Shown: positions 15,639-23,270 of the stretch, piece after piece
Layout: the number at the start of each line of letters is the position of its first letter
How positions within the stretch are numbered: position 1 is the stretch's first letter
Assembly: GCA_002796125.1 (NCBI GenBank)
Contig: PCWA01000073.1
Coordinates: forward strand, 1-38,195
From: Candidatus Ghiorseimicrobium undicola
GTDB taxonomy: Bacteria; Omnitrophota; Gorgyraeia; Ghiorseimicrobiales; Ghiorseimicrobiaceae
Direction: 5' to 3'
DNA: 38,195 nt
The notes under the pieces: model-generated
Told to the model about the DNA's origin: nothing
The model's input: the letters and a program-made list of their open reading frames with translations, nothing else
Databases searched by the model: none
Made by a program: the position numbers and the translations under genes

Positions 15639-15959
15639 TTAGCTGCGGATCATAACCAAAAGCATCTTAAACCGTTTTAAGGCATTTAAAGCGTGCGGCT
15701 GATTTGCGGGCATTATGAGCATTTCTCCGCCTTTAACAAGATTCTTTTTACCTGAAATGGTAATTTCCGCCTCACCCTCCACTATATAAACAAATGCCTC
15801 AAAGGGCGCGGTATGCTCGCTTAAACCCTCGCCTTGTTCAAAAGCAAAAATAGTAATGCTGGCGCTATTTTTCTTTATTATTTGCCGGCTGAGGACGGCC
15901 CCATCCTGATATTCCAGTAATTGCGCTAATTTTAAAACATTTCCCGATAAATCTTCCAT
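15639..15959 (-). CDS. Small single-domain cupin
   Basis: This is a 106-residue beta-barrel protein. The first cupin motif includes GLSEHTAPFEAFVYIVEGEAE; its expected histidines are reduced to one His plus Glu. The second motif is MLIMPANQPHALNAL with a conserved His. It could bind a metal and act in substrate binding or sensing, but family members differ widely in function. AAGGAAGGA lies ahead of the ATG, although somewhat distant. It heads the cupin, cyclodeaminase, CNNM gene set, and the 141-bp region ahead of it has two stem-loops. Confidence 0.8.
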   Translation of the reverse strand: MEDLSGNVLKLAQLLEYQDGAVLSRQIIKKNSASITIFAFEQGEGLSEHTAPFEAFVYIVEGEAEITISGKKNLVKGGEMLIMPANQPHALNALKRFKMLLVMIRS

Positions 15960-15969
15960 AGCTTTATCA

Positions 15970-16050
15970 ATCCTTCCTTTGGTTTCGTCCGCGTTTTTAT
16001 AGACGAAAGGTTTCCGGTACGGTTGACTAAACTACCGCTCTATTTAAATA
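15970..16050 (-). promoter_or_regulatory. Structured intergenic leader before the cupin operon
   Basis: The gap between 15960 and 16100 contains two inverted repeats. TTTCGTC/GACGAAA (near 15983-15989 and 16002-16008) closes a 12-base loop. CGGTA/TACCG (near 16015-16019 and 16033-16037) closes a 13-base loop. An A/T-rich stretch near 16041-16055 could hold a -10 element. The structures lie within 60-70 bases of the cupin start, as a riboswitch or attenuator would. They do not match a riboswitch class recognised here, and no poly-T terminator is present. Confidence 0.35.
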
Positions 16051-16100
16051 TTTCAAAGCATGATGATAGCTATAAGCGGTTTTGGAGCCTCGGGATAAAA

Positions 16101-16640
16101 TTACTGGAACCTTCTTTTATTTTTGATTTTATCAAGAATTCTCTTGATATCTCCTTCGGCAGAGCGCGCGATTTGGCTGGCGATAAAAATTAAGACCGAA
16201 AACTGCCAATAGTCATCCAGTCCGCAAATCAGTCCGGTATGCACATCTTCTTCCCGGCGCAATTTATCCAAATAAAAATCAACGGCCTTTTCTACACACC
16301 CCTCGTAAATATCCAGGCGATGCGTTTTATTATTGTATTTTAAGGACGGCATGCTTACCCCTCTAACAAAAAGGAAATTTATCAACGTCTCTTCGCCAGG
16401 CCCCGAATCCGAATCAAATTCAAAGCCATCAAATTGCGGCAAATTCTCGGGAAGCAGCAACGCTGGCCTTTCCACCAAAACTTCCGCCTGCCTTACGAGC
16501 GTATCCCCTTCATTTACGCTTGAAGGAGATAAAAACACATACGGCAGCCTAGTCGTAGCAAATGTTAACAGTTCTTGAACGCGCGGCCGTATTATCTTTG
16601 TGCCAGCCAGGGCCTTCTCCCATTTATCCTGAATATCCAT
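16101..16640 (-). CDS. Hypothetical protein coupled to rubredoxin
   Basis: This 179-residue soluble protein is not recognised. It has no signal peptide, membrane segment or cysteine cluster; a single Cys lies in YEGCVEKAVDFYLDKL and another in LICGLDDYW. The middle contains an acidic loop (FDGFEFDSDSGPGEETL, about residues 70-86). The last 60 residues look helical, ending with a basic tail. The ATG is three bases after the rubredoxin stop, with a weak TAGG ribosome site in the rubredoxin tail, so the two are translationally coupled. A role as a rubredoxin partner is only suggested by position. Confidence 0.7.
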   Translation of the reverse strand: MDIQDKWEKALAGTKIIRPRVQELLTFATTRLPYVFLSPSSVNEGDTLVRQAEVLVERPALLLPENLPQFDGFEFDSDSGPGEETLINFLFVRGVSMPSLKYNNKTHRLDIYEGCVEKAVDFYLDKLRREEDVHTGLICGLDDYWQFSVLIFIASQIARSAEGDIKRILDKIKNKRRFQ

Positions 16641-16643
16641 AAA

Positions 16644-16802
16644 TTACAACCTATCAAAATTATCTTTTCCTACTCCGCATTCGGGACAAACCCAATTATC
16701 CGGTAAATTTTCAAAGCTTATTCCTGCCGATATGCCGTTATCCGGATCTCCAATAGCGGGATCATAAATATAACCGCAAACAGTACAGCGATATTTATCC
16801 AT
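16644..16802 (-). CDS. Rubredoxin, 52 residues
   Basis: The short frame runs from ATG at 16802 to TAA at 16644. Cys6-x2-Cys9 and Cys39-x2-Cys42 make the rubredoxin Fe(Cys)4 site. The surrounding phrases [13 protein letters not shown] and [11 protein letters not shown] are diagnostic. The length (52) is normal. It is a small cytoplasmic one-electron carrier, here probably feeding rubrerythrin, superoxide reductase or the flavodiiron protein. It is flanked by the thioredoxin-reductase-like gene (18 bp upstream) and the hypothetical gene (3 bp downstream). GGAG precedes the ATG. Confidence 0.95.
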   Translation of the reverse strand: MDKYRCTVCGYIYDPAIGDPDNGISAGISFENLPDNWVCPECGVGKDNFDRL

Positions 16803-16820
16803 AATAGTTTTTCTCCGAAT

Positions 16821-17726
16821 TTATTTCTGTCTCGCCAGGTATTTAAAAACTCCCAAGGCGGCCTTAGAGCCTTCGCCGGCAGCGACTATTATCTGCTTCT
16901 CAGCTACATCGCTGACATCTCCGGCGGCAAAAATACCTTCTATGCTGGTCTGATTATCATTTCCTAGCTTGATTTCTCCCCGGGAATTCTTTTCTGCGTT
17001 ATTTACAATCTCTGAATTCGGGATTAAGCCGATTTCCACAAATACGCCACTGACCTGCAAGGTTTTTTCTCCGCCCGGATGTTTAATCTTTATCGCCCTA
17101 ACAAAAGTATCTCCCGTAATTTTCGTAACAGCGGATTCATTAAAAACAGCCACCTTATCGCTTGATTCTACTTTTTTTATCATTATCTCATCGCCGGTAA
17201 GTTTCGGCGCTATATTTATTATGTAAATCTTCGCTGCGATATTTATCAATTGCAGCGCCGCGTCCATGGCGGAATTTCCTCCGCCGATAATCGCTACATC
17301 CTTGCCCGAAAACAAAGGCCCGTCACAGGTAGCGCAATAAGTCAACCCCTTATTCTTATATTCTTTTTCGCCGGCTACATTTAATTGGCGCCATCTGGCC
17401 CCCGTAGCTATTATTACCGCCCTGGCCTTATATGTATCTTTATCTGTCTTTATTTCGATTAACCCGCCGGAAGATTTAACCACATCTAAAACGGCTTCCG
17501 GCTCTTTTACCTCAATATTAAACCTGCGCATATGTTCTTCAAATTTATCCGCCAACTCCGGGCCTGAAATAAACTGATAGCCGGTATAATTTTCTACATC
17601 ACCGCTTAAAGCTGCCTGCCCGCCGATATCCTTGGAAATAACCATGGTTTTTAAACCTTTGCGCGCGGCATAAACGCTGGCGGTTATTCCGGCTGGCCCG
17701 GCTCCGATAATAATAAGATCATGCAT
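16821..17726 (-). CDS. AhpF/TrxB-like flavoprotein disulfide reductase
   Basis: This 301-residue thioredoxin-reductase fold protein has FAD-binding GAGPAG at 8-13, redox disulfide CATC at 131-134 followed by DGP, a second nucleotide fold at GGGNSAMDAA (148-157), and a C-terminal FAD motif GIFAAGDV. The segment after the second fold reads NIAPKLTGDE rather than the His-Arg-Arg and later Arg that bind the NADPH phosphate in classic TrxB. This resembles the NADH-dependent AhpF C-terminal part or low-homology thioredoxin reductases. It is next to glutaredoxin (56 bp) and rubredoxin (18 bp), and may pass electrons to them. AAGGTGA precedes the start. Confidence 0.88.
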   Translation of the reverse strand: MHDLIIIGAGPAGITASVYAARKGLKTMVISKDIGGQAALSGDVENYTGYQFISGPELADKFEEHMRRFNIEVKEPEAVLDVVKSSGGLIEIKTDKDTYKARAVIIATGARWRQLNVAGEKEYKNKGLTYCATCDGPLFSGKDVAIIGGGNSAMDAALQLINIAAKIYIINIAPKLTGDEIMIKKVESSDKVAVFNESAVTKITGDTFVRAIKIKHPGGEKTLQVSGVFVEIGLIPNSEIVNNAEKNSRGEIKLGNDNQTSIEGIFAAGDVSDVAEKQIIVAAGEGSKAALGVFKYLARQK

Positions 17727-17782
17727 TTTAAATCACCTTCTAGAAAGGATATCTTGCAGGATAATACTTGCTTGAACCGGCC

Positions 17783-18019
17783 CTATATATCCAGCGCTTG
17801 CTTTATCTTTCCCTTGTCAAAACCAATAATAATCTTGCCATCTATATCAATTACAGGAACCCCCATCTGCCCTGATTTACGCACCATTTCTTCCGCCTGA
17901 GCATGGTCCTGAGAAACATCGATGTTTTGAAATTCTATGCCATTCTGTTTTAAGAACTCTTTTACTTTGATGCAATAAGGACAACTCGGCGTACTGTAAA
18001 CCGTAACATTATGTGCCAT
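17783..18019 (-). CDS. Glutaredoxin-like protein (YruB/NrdH type)
   Basis: This 78-residue thioredoxin-fold protein has active-site Cys13-Pro-Tyr-Cys16 and the family phrases QMGVPVIDIDGKII (cis-Pro loop) and GFDKGKIKQAL. It is short, like YruB or NrdH, which are often reduced by thioredoxin reductase rather than glutathione. The AhpF/TrxB-like reductase gene next to it supports that. GGGGGA lies just before the ATG. Repeat copy 3 separates it from the erythrin gene upstream. Confidence 0.92.
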   Translation of the reverse strand: MAHNVTVYSTPSCPYCIKVKEFLKQNGIEFQNIDVSQDHAQAEEMVRKSGQMGVPVIDIDGKIIIGFDKGKIKQALDI

Positions 18020-18051
18020 TTTTCCCCCATGATTATAAATTAGATATCCTC

Positions 18052-18162
18052 CAATAAATTACTTAAATTGTAGTGGGCCAACCATGCCCGGTCGGCCTGC
18101 GTTACGCCCTGCTCAAAATCAGGCCAAGCCAGCCGTAAATAAATAATTTACGCAATTTATTG
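18052..18162. repeat. MITE-like interspersed repeat, short form, copy 3
   Basis: This 111-bp element lies between the erythrin and glutaredoxin genes. Its ends are inverted repeats that match at 16 of 18 positions (18052-18069 with 18145-18162). The core, in the same orientation as copy 2, has the GGCCTG/CAGGCC stem-loop with the conserved loop containing GAGCAGGGC. The second and third stem-loops of the long form are absent. The termini differ from copy 2 in the two central bases. The element interrupts what is otherwise a compact redox operon. Confidence 0.82.
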
Positions 18163-18176
18163 AGCACATCCATAAA

Positions 18177-18671
18177 TTATTCTTCCGGATGTGCCAGCAA
18201 ATAATTTTTTACCTCGGATAGTTTTTTAAAATGCGCCTGCTCCTGCTTAATGATTTCATCGACTACTTTTTTATCATGCTCGTAGATAAACTTCTTTACG
18301 CCTTCATAAAAAATAATTGAATCTTTTTCAAAACCGATAGACATATCTACGGCTTCCAGAAATGAATTGATTTTTTTTGCGATTTCCCTGCCTTTGTCTT
18401 TTTGAGTAAAAACATGCCCGCTCGCCAAAGCATTCATATAGGCAAAATATTCCTCTGAAAATAACCCCTTAGGTTCATTCTTTTCTACAGAATCCAATAT
18501 GCTCTTAAAAGCGGAAATGTGGCCTTTTTCCTCTTCGGCCAAAAATTTAAATACCTCTTTTGCCTTAATGTCTTTTGTATTTGTTTCAAGCTCAAGATAA
18601 AAATCGCGCCCGTTTTTTTCTATCTGAATGGCGATTTCTATTATCTCGCCCGCGCTAAGCATGTCCGCCAT
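18177..18671 (-). CDS. Erythrin/rubrerythrin-like diiron protein without rubredoxin domain
   Basis: This 164-residue ferritin-like protein has E-x-x-G-x-x-F-Y in AIQIEKNGRDFYLEL and FLAEEEKGHISAF (E-x-x-H) in the first helix pair. The second pair has AVDMSIGFEKDSIIFY and IIKQEQAHFKKL. These supply all expected diiron ligands. The C-terminal rubredoxin domain of classical rubrerythrin is missing, so electrons must come from a separate carrier. The superoxide reductase gene ends only 8 bp upstream and the rubredoxin gene is in the same cluster. Likely role: peroxide reduction in the cytoplasm. GAGGG precedes the ATG. Confidence 0.88.
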   Translation of the reverse strand: MADMLSAGEIIEIAIQIEKNGRDFYLELETNTKDIKAKEVFKFLAEEEKGHISAFKSILDSVEKNEPKGLFSEEYFAYMNALASGHVFTQKDKGREIAKKINSFLEAVDMSIGFEKDSIIFYEGVKKFIYEHDKKVVDEIIKQEQAHFKKLSEVKNYLLAHPEE

Positions 18672-18678
18672 ATAACCC

Positions 18679-19122
18679 TCACAAATCCGCCTCGCTTATC
18701 CAGGCGCCATGAATATTACAAAGCTCAATCACGGAAAGCGTCCCGCCTGATGCCTTAATATGCAAAGCTGCTGCCGGATTAAGCGTCCTCGGTGTAAGCA
18801 TAACCCGTGAAATAAATTCTTTATCCAGATAAAAATCCAGGTGGGTAATATAGTGTTTTTCTTCCATCGGGTGCTGAATTACGCCTATCTTGGCATGCGC
18901 GTCTTCACAACCTTCAGGTATCAAGCCGCATTTCTTAACCAAAGTAATGGCCGGTATATGCTTTTTTTCCGCTTCATTAAGATTGTTTTTATCTTGCGGC
19001 GTTTTTATAGCGTCGTCCTTTATCCGGAAAGATTCCCTTGCCGCGCCGCAGGCCGGGCATTTATCAGGAATAATGTTATTAATAGCAATAAAGCCGCAAA
19101 CAGAACATACAACCCCTTTCAT
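18679..19122 (-). CDS. Superoxide reductase with N-terminal rubredoxin-like zinc/iron knuckle
   Basis: The protein has 147 residues. Residues 1-32 carry Cys6-x2-Cys9 and Cys22-x2-Cys25, the short rubredoxin-like domain seen at the end of rubrerythrins. Residues 48-147 form a neelaredoxin/desulfoferrodoxin domain: His55 in KKHIPAI, His84 and His90 in QHPMEEKHYI, and Cys135 plus His138 in CNIHGAW. These correspond to the Fe(His)4Cys centre. The usual Glu two places before the first His is a Lys, with Glu52 three places before it. It reduces superoxide to peroxide, which the erythrin 8 bp downstream could then remove. The domain pairing differs from the usual desulforedoxin type. Confidence 0.9.
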   Translation of the reverse strand: MKGVVCSVCGFIAINNIIPDKCPACGAARESFRIKDDAIKTPQDKNNLNEAEKKHIPAITLVKKCGLIPEGCEDAHAKIGVIQHPMEEKHYITHLDFYLDKEFISRVMLTPRTLNPAAALHIKASGGTLSVIELCNIHGAWISEADL

Positions 19123-19170
19123 CTAACCCTCCTGCCGGGATTATTTTACCGCCGGCGATCCCATAAACGC

Positions 19171-19207
19171 AAACAGGCTAAATTCCAAAGATGATTTTAG
19201 CCTGTTT
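19171..19207 (-). terminator. Strong hairpin terminator after the GH57 cluster
   Basis: AAACAGGCTAAA (19171-19182) and TTTAGCCTGTTT (19196-19207) form a perfect 12-bp stem with a 13-base loop. Pairing extends outward with one bulge. On the minus strand it follows the DUF2934 stop (19236) by about 28 bases and is trailed by GCGTTTATG, a weak T-rich tail. It probably ends the alpha-glucan operon before the superoxide reductase gene. Confidence 0.65.
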
Positions 19208-19235
19208 TGCGAGTGAACAAAAATCACAATCTGCT

Positions 19236-19463
19236 TTATTTACAGAATTTGGCGCGAATTTCATTTTCCGCCTGAAGCCATATATTAAAATCATCCCCGC
19301 TGGGCTTGCCTTTTTCTTCCCAAATATAATAAGCTCTTTCACTAATCAGTTTACTTAAAGTCTCCCTATCCGCATTCTGCGACTTTGCGCTATTTGCCGG
19401 AGAGCTGCTTGCGCTTTTTTTGTTTAACGTTTTCATCAGCTTTTTACGAGCCCCTAAAACCAT
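19236..19463 (-). CDS. DUF2934 small protein
   Basis: The ATG at 19463 is preceded by AAGGAGGTCGCG and gives 75 residues; the longer frame starts with TTG and has no site. A basic, Ser/Ala-rich N-terminus (about 1-35) is followed by the DUF2934 helical motif: LISERAYYIWEEKGKPSG, then FNIWLQAENEIRAKF. DUF2934 proteins are small, common in bacteria that hold GH57 or glycogen genes, and have no known activity. It is 69 bp after the GH57 glucanotransferase-like gene and is the last gene before the terminator. Confidence 0.8.
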   Translation of the reverse strand: MVLGARKKLMKTLNKKSASSSPANSAKSQNADRETLSKLISERAYYIWEEKGKPSGDDFNIWLQAENEIRAKFCK

Positions 19464-19532
19464 CGCGACCTCCTTGTTATCATCACGCCTGCCTGCGGCA
19501 TGCCCGCCGCCAAACAAATCATGAGATTTTAT

Positions 19533-21578
19533 TTATTTTATTTTTTTTAATCTAAGCGAAATATCGAAATCATTTCTTTCGTCTTTTAAAATAAATACAA
19601 AAACCAATTGCTGATAAACCTTTTCAAATCCCGATTCGGAAGAAGAAACCGAATACAGCGGCATCGTAAATATATCGGCCCTGCTAAAGCTAAAATCCAG
19701 GCATACTTTTCTATAATTATCAACCATCGAAAATGAACTTAGCTTACTGAATTGATTCTGGTTGACTAGCGAAACCTCCATATTTTCGCCTCTCAAATAC
19801 AAATCATCCAAGGAAGGCAGCGATATATTAAATTCTATACCAAAATCATAAATATTCAAATAATTTTTTTTGTCAAATTTATAACGGACATCAAAACCCG
19901 CGTATTTTGAAAAATACACCTCTTTACTAAAACTAACCTGTTCTCTATCATGGCGATAACCCAAAATAACTTCGTTAGTTTTCTTTTTGGCGGAAAAATC
20001 ATACACTTCATTGCTTAAGGTAAAAACCCCGTTTTGCTTATTAAAGCTATCAAGGGTCAGGTTTTTATCCAGAAAATGGTCAACCAGCATGAGGCGGGCG
20101 TACTTGTCATAAATAAGAAACTTATCAAGATCGCCATCTTTTTGGGTTACCACTTCATGGATGGAAGAAGCGCTTCTTGCATTGCTTTTCATCTTTTCTC
20201 TTATCTTCTTATGGTAAGATTCCGGCCTCCGCGTCACCGTGTTAACCAGGTTTATTGCCTCGCCCCTCCAGCTCAGCTCTAAAAGAGAAGCGCCTTTTCT
20301 GGAAAAACAGCAAATTACTTCCTTATTCTTCAGGATTGCCTCTTTATTACCGTCAAAATCAATATCCTCTTCACTGAAAATTATTTCTTTCGTGCTTTTT
20401 TGAGCATCATAAAGATTTTCTGCCCGGATAATATTCTCATAAATCGATGCCCGGATATGCCCAAGATAGAATCCGCCGAATACACCGTGCCAATAACCGC
20501 AGTTCGTCTGAGCCTTCCAAAGTTGATGAAAAATTTTTTTATCTTTTCTATAATCGCAATCCCTATTTATTTTTTCGCTCAAGTTAAGCATGCGCTTGTG
20601 CATATAATTAAGGCGCGGATACTTGCGGTAAAAATTACGGAATGTCCCGCCGCGTAAAAAATTAAGGCACTGCGAAAACTTAACATTGCCTTGCAGTAAA
20701 TCCTTCACTATCGCATAATTAAAATAGTCCTCCGGCTCAAGCACCCACTCCCCCATCTCTTCGTAAGAGGCCGCCGGAAAATAGACGATGCCTTCGGTTT
20801 TAAACTTTTTAACCGCATCGCGCGGCAGGATCGTTTCAATTAAGGGCGATTTGTCCAGAAGAGAAAGAAAACGCCTAAGCCATTCTTTTTCGTAAACCCA
20901 CTCGTAGGTATGCGGCCAAAGACCGAATTTTTCTCCATCATCAAACAGGGTTATTAGAATATCATCGCTCTGAGCAAATCCTTCTAAAATCTTGATTGCT
21001 TCTTCCGGTTTTGAAAATGGTATCTTGTAACGCAATGCCTTGCTTATGGGAAAAACATTTATACCCATCGCATTATCTTCAGTAGTGTAATAACCAAAAA
21101 ATTCTTTATTCGTCAGGCCTGCCCAGCGAAAATGCGTATCGTCAAGAAATGTATAGTTTAGGCCGCAGGAATTTATTGTGCGCGCAAGATACTGCTCCCA
21201 GACCCTTTCAGTAAGCCATAAACCACCGGGACGAGATCCAATTTTAGACTTTATAAACTCATTCATCAGCTTTATCTGGTTTTGTTTATCGCTATCCAGG
21301 ATCAAAGGAAGAATCGGCTCATAATAGCCCCCGCTGATTACTTCTATCCGGCCTGCTTTATTCATTTTTTTAAGCCGCTCCATATATTCGGGATGATTCA
21401 GGCCTATCCAGTCATACAAGCATCCGGAATTATGAATACTGAATTTTATCCGCGGAAATTCACAGAGAGTCGAAATAAAAGGAAAATAACAGCTGTCATA
21501 GGCCTGTTTAAAAACATGCTCAAAATTCCCTGTCGGCTGATGATTATGAACGCCGAATATAAAGTATACTTTTCCCAT
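19533..21578 (-). CDS. GH57 4-alpha-glucanotransferase/alpha-amylase-like enzyme with DUF1925/DUF1926
   Basis: This 681-residue member of the GH57 glucanotransferase group (about 650-700 residues) has region-1 motif GVHNHQPTGN (9-18). Glu124 in WLTERVWE and Asp214 in LFDDGEKFG sit at the positions of nucleophile and acid in Thermococcus litoralis glucanotransferase (Glu123, Asp214). The N-terminal (beta/alpha)7 barrel is followed by DUF1925-like helices and a beta-rich DUF1926-like C-terminal half. No signal peptide is present, so it acts in the cytoplasm, probably remodelling maltodextrin or glycogen chains. The ATG begins two bases after the neighbouring GH57 gene ends. Confidence 0.9.
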   Translation of the reverse strand: MGKVYFIFGVHNHQPTGNFEHVFKQAYDSCYFPFISTLCEFPRIKFSIHNSGCLYDWIGLNHPEYMERLKKMNKAGRIEVISGGYYEPILPLILDSDKQNQIKLMNEFIKSKIGSRPGGLWLTERVWEQYLARTINSCGLNYTFLDDTHFRWAGLTNKEFFGYYTTEDNAMGINVFPISKALRYKIPFSKPEEAIKILEGFAQSDDILITLFDDGEKFGLWPHTYEWVYEKEWLRRFLSLLDKSPLIETILPRDAVKKFKTEGIVYFPAASYEEMGEWVLEPEDYFNYAIVKDLLQGNVKFSQCLNFLRGGTFRNFYRKYPRLNYMHKRMLNLSEKINRDCDYRKDKKIFHQLWKAQTNCGYWHGVFGGFYLGHIRASIYENIIRAENLYDAQKSTKEIIFSEEDIDFDGNKEAILKNKEVICCFSRKGASLLELSWRGEAINLVNTVTRRPESYHKKIREKMKSNARSASSIHEVVTQKDGDLDKFLIYDKYARLMLVDHFLDKNLTLDSFNKQNGVFTLSNEVYDFSAKKKTNEVILGYRHDREQVSFSKEVYFSKYAGFDVRYKFDKKNYLNIYDFGIEFNISLPSLDDLYLRGENMEVSLVNQNQFSKLSSFSMVDNYRKVCLDFSFSRADIFTMPLYSVSSSESGFEKVYQQLVFVFILKDERNDFDISLRLKKIK

Positions 21579-21580
21579 TT

Positions 21581-23161
21581 TTAACTTAGCTTATTTATGG
21601 CGGGAAGTTCAAATTTTCCACCTAAAAGAGAATAAATCTTTTCCACGTATGAAAAAAATATTTTTTTAAATTCTCCTTCTATGTCCTCAAATGTATTCCA
21701 CCAAAACCAATCGCTTCCCTCGATAAGATGAAAATAATCCTTTGCCATATTTAACTTATCGCTCTCTACATGGTGTTTTTTAAATAAAGCTTTTATTTGA
21801 TTTAAAAGCTGCCAATAAGAATTATTTTTTTCAGAGCCGATCCATACTCCAAAGTCTCCGTTTATCCACGACCCGCTTGCAAGGCGGTCCAGGTTTTTTG
21901 GTTCAAAACCTGCCAAAAATTCAGAAGGAAGGGTTGAGGAAAGTATGCTGCTTTTCTCAAGCGCTGAATATATCGTCTCCAGGAATTCCACCGCGTTATT
22001 TTTATAATACTCCCAGGCATTTTCTCCATCCATAATTATACTGATTACATTCTCCTTAAATATGCCCTTTAGATGGTAATGCGTTTTCTTAAAATGCTCA
22101 AGCAGGTCATTGGCGGCAAAAACAGGGTCTTCCCAGCCCTGATAAGTAAAACTTATGGCATCGGATAGATTCCTATCTCTAAAAAATATACTAATATCCT
22201 TAAATTTATAAGGGTGATAAATCAGCCTGCGCTGCTGCTTAATCATATCATAAGAAACTGACGGGCCTGCCAGGCTCTTAAAAAGAATGGCTTCGTCGGT
22301 AGCAATCCAATCAAACTTTTCCTGAGCGTATATATCACATACAGGCTCTGAAACGCTGCCTTCCGAAGGCCAGCTTCCCTGCGGGAATTTACCAAAAATA
22401 TCCTTAAATAATTCTTTTGACTTTTGTAAATGCCATCTACAATCAGAAGGCAGAGAAAACCTGTGAGCCGGCATTTTTAAATAAGGCGTATCTTTCAAAA
22501 TATCGGTATCGTAAATTAAGGGCATAATCGGATGGTGATACGGCGTTACGGTCAATTCTACTTTATTTTCTTTCACTAATTTTCGGTATAGCGGAAATAT
22601 CTCCGATATTACTTCATATTGCTTATTAATAATATAGGCCCTGTCATCCGTCGTATAATATCTTCCCTTGCGTATTAAATCCTTCAAATTTTTATCATTC
22701 CGTATGGTATAGGGATGAAACCAACATAGATTAAATAACGCCATAATATCGGAAATTTCCTGGGCGTCAAATCTCTGCGGCGAAGACATTTTTTTATTGT
22801 AAAGCTGATGATAACGCCTATTATTTAAAATAAACCTTTCGAAATTTATGGAAAAGAATCTGCGGACAATAAAATCTTTTTCTTTTTTATCCAAATGCTG
22901 GGCGTCTCTTAAGCTAAGCATGGAATAATAATCTTCGGCCCGGTTATTAACATAATCAAAAAGCTGGTGCAATAAAATGCCGCTAAAATTAAAGGCAACT
23001 TTAATTTTTTCAAATTTTTCTACGGTCTTCGCCATGCCGTAATAATCTTTTACCGCATGCAGCCTGACCCATGGTAAAACATAATAGTTTTCGTCGGGAT
23101 GTTTATAGTACGGCTGGTGCATATGCCAGAGGAATATTATTTTAGTAGGGTTGACACTCAT
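21581..23161 (-). CDS. GH57 alpha-amylase-like glycosidase
   Basis: This 526-residue GH57 protein has region 1 FLWHMHQPYY (about 10-19), the His motif TVTPYHHPIMPL (204-215), the predicted nucleophile Glu267 in WPSEGSV, and the acid Asp378 in IIMDGENAWE. The set corresponds to the GH57 alpha-amylase/amylopullulanase group rather than the branching enzymes. There is no export signal, so an intracellular role in alpha-glucan breakdown is likely. It overlaps nothing and ends two bases before the next GH57 gene, indicating one transcript. A good Shine-Dalgarno sequence is not apparent before the ATG. Confidence 0.88.
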   Translation of the reverse strand: MSVNPTKIIFLWHMHQPYYKHPDENYYVLPWVRLHAVKDYYGMAKTVEKFEKIKVAFNFSGILLHQLFDYVNNRAEDYYSMLSLRDAQHLDKKEKDFIVRRFFSINFERFILNNRRYHQLYNKKMSSPQRFDAQEISDIMALFNLCWFHPYTIRNDKNLKDLIRKGRYYTTDDRAYIINKQYEVISEIFPLYRKLVKENKVELTVTPYHHPIMPLIYDTDILKDTPYLKMPAHRFSLPSDCRWHLQKSKELFKDIFGKFPQGSWPSEGSVSEPVCDIYAQEKFDWIATDEAILFKSLAGPSVSYDMIKQQRRLIYHPYKFKDISIFFRDRNLSDAISFTYQGWEDPVFAANDLLEHFKKTHYHLKGIFKENVISIIMDGENAWEYYKNNAVEFLETIYSALEKSSILSSTLPSEFLAGFEPKNLDRLASGSWINGDFGVWIGSEKNNSYWQLLNQIKALFKKHHVESDKLNMAKDYFHLIEGSDWFWWNTFEDIEGEFKKIFFSYVEKIYSLLGGKFELPAINKLS

Positions 23162-23270
23162 ATATTAATTTAAGGTTTATACTGCGGGTAGGCACCGCCG
23201 CGAGCGGAAATAACACCATGCTTTCATCCTTCAAGCTAAAGCCCGGGGATTTCTGCAAGGGATTAAACTC

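Noticed and set aside
23215-23260. Resemblance of the 23162-23270 gap to an IS200/IS605-type end hairpin (GGGCTTTAGC)
   Set aside because: The stem has mismatches, there is no tnpA or tnpB frame and no second end. The gap otherwise holds nothing recognisable.
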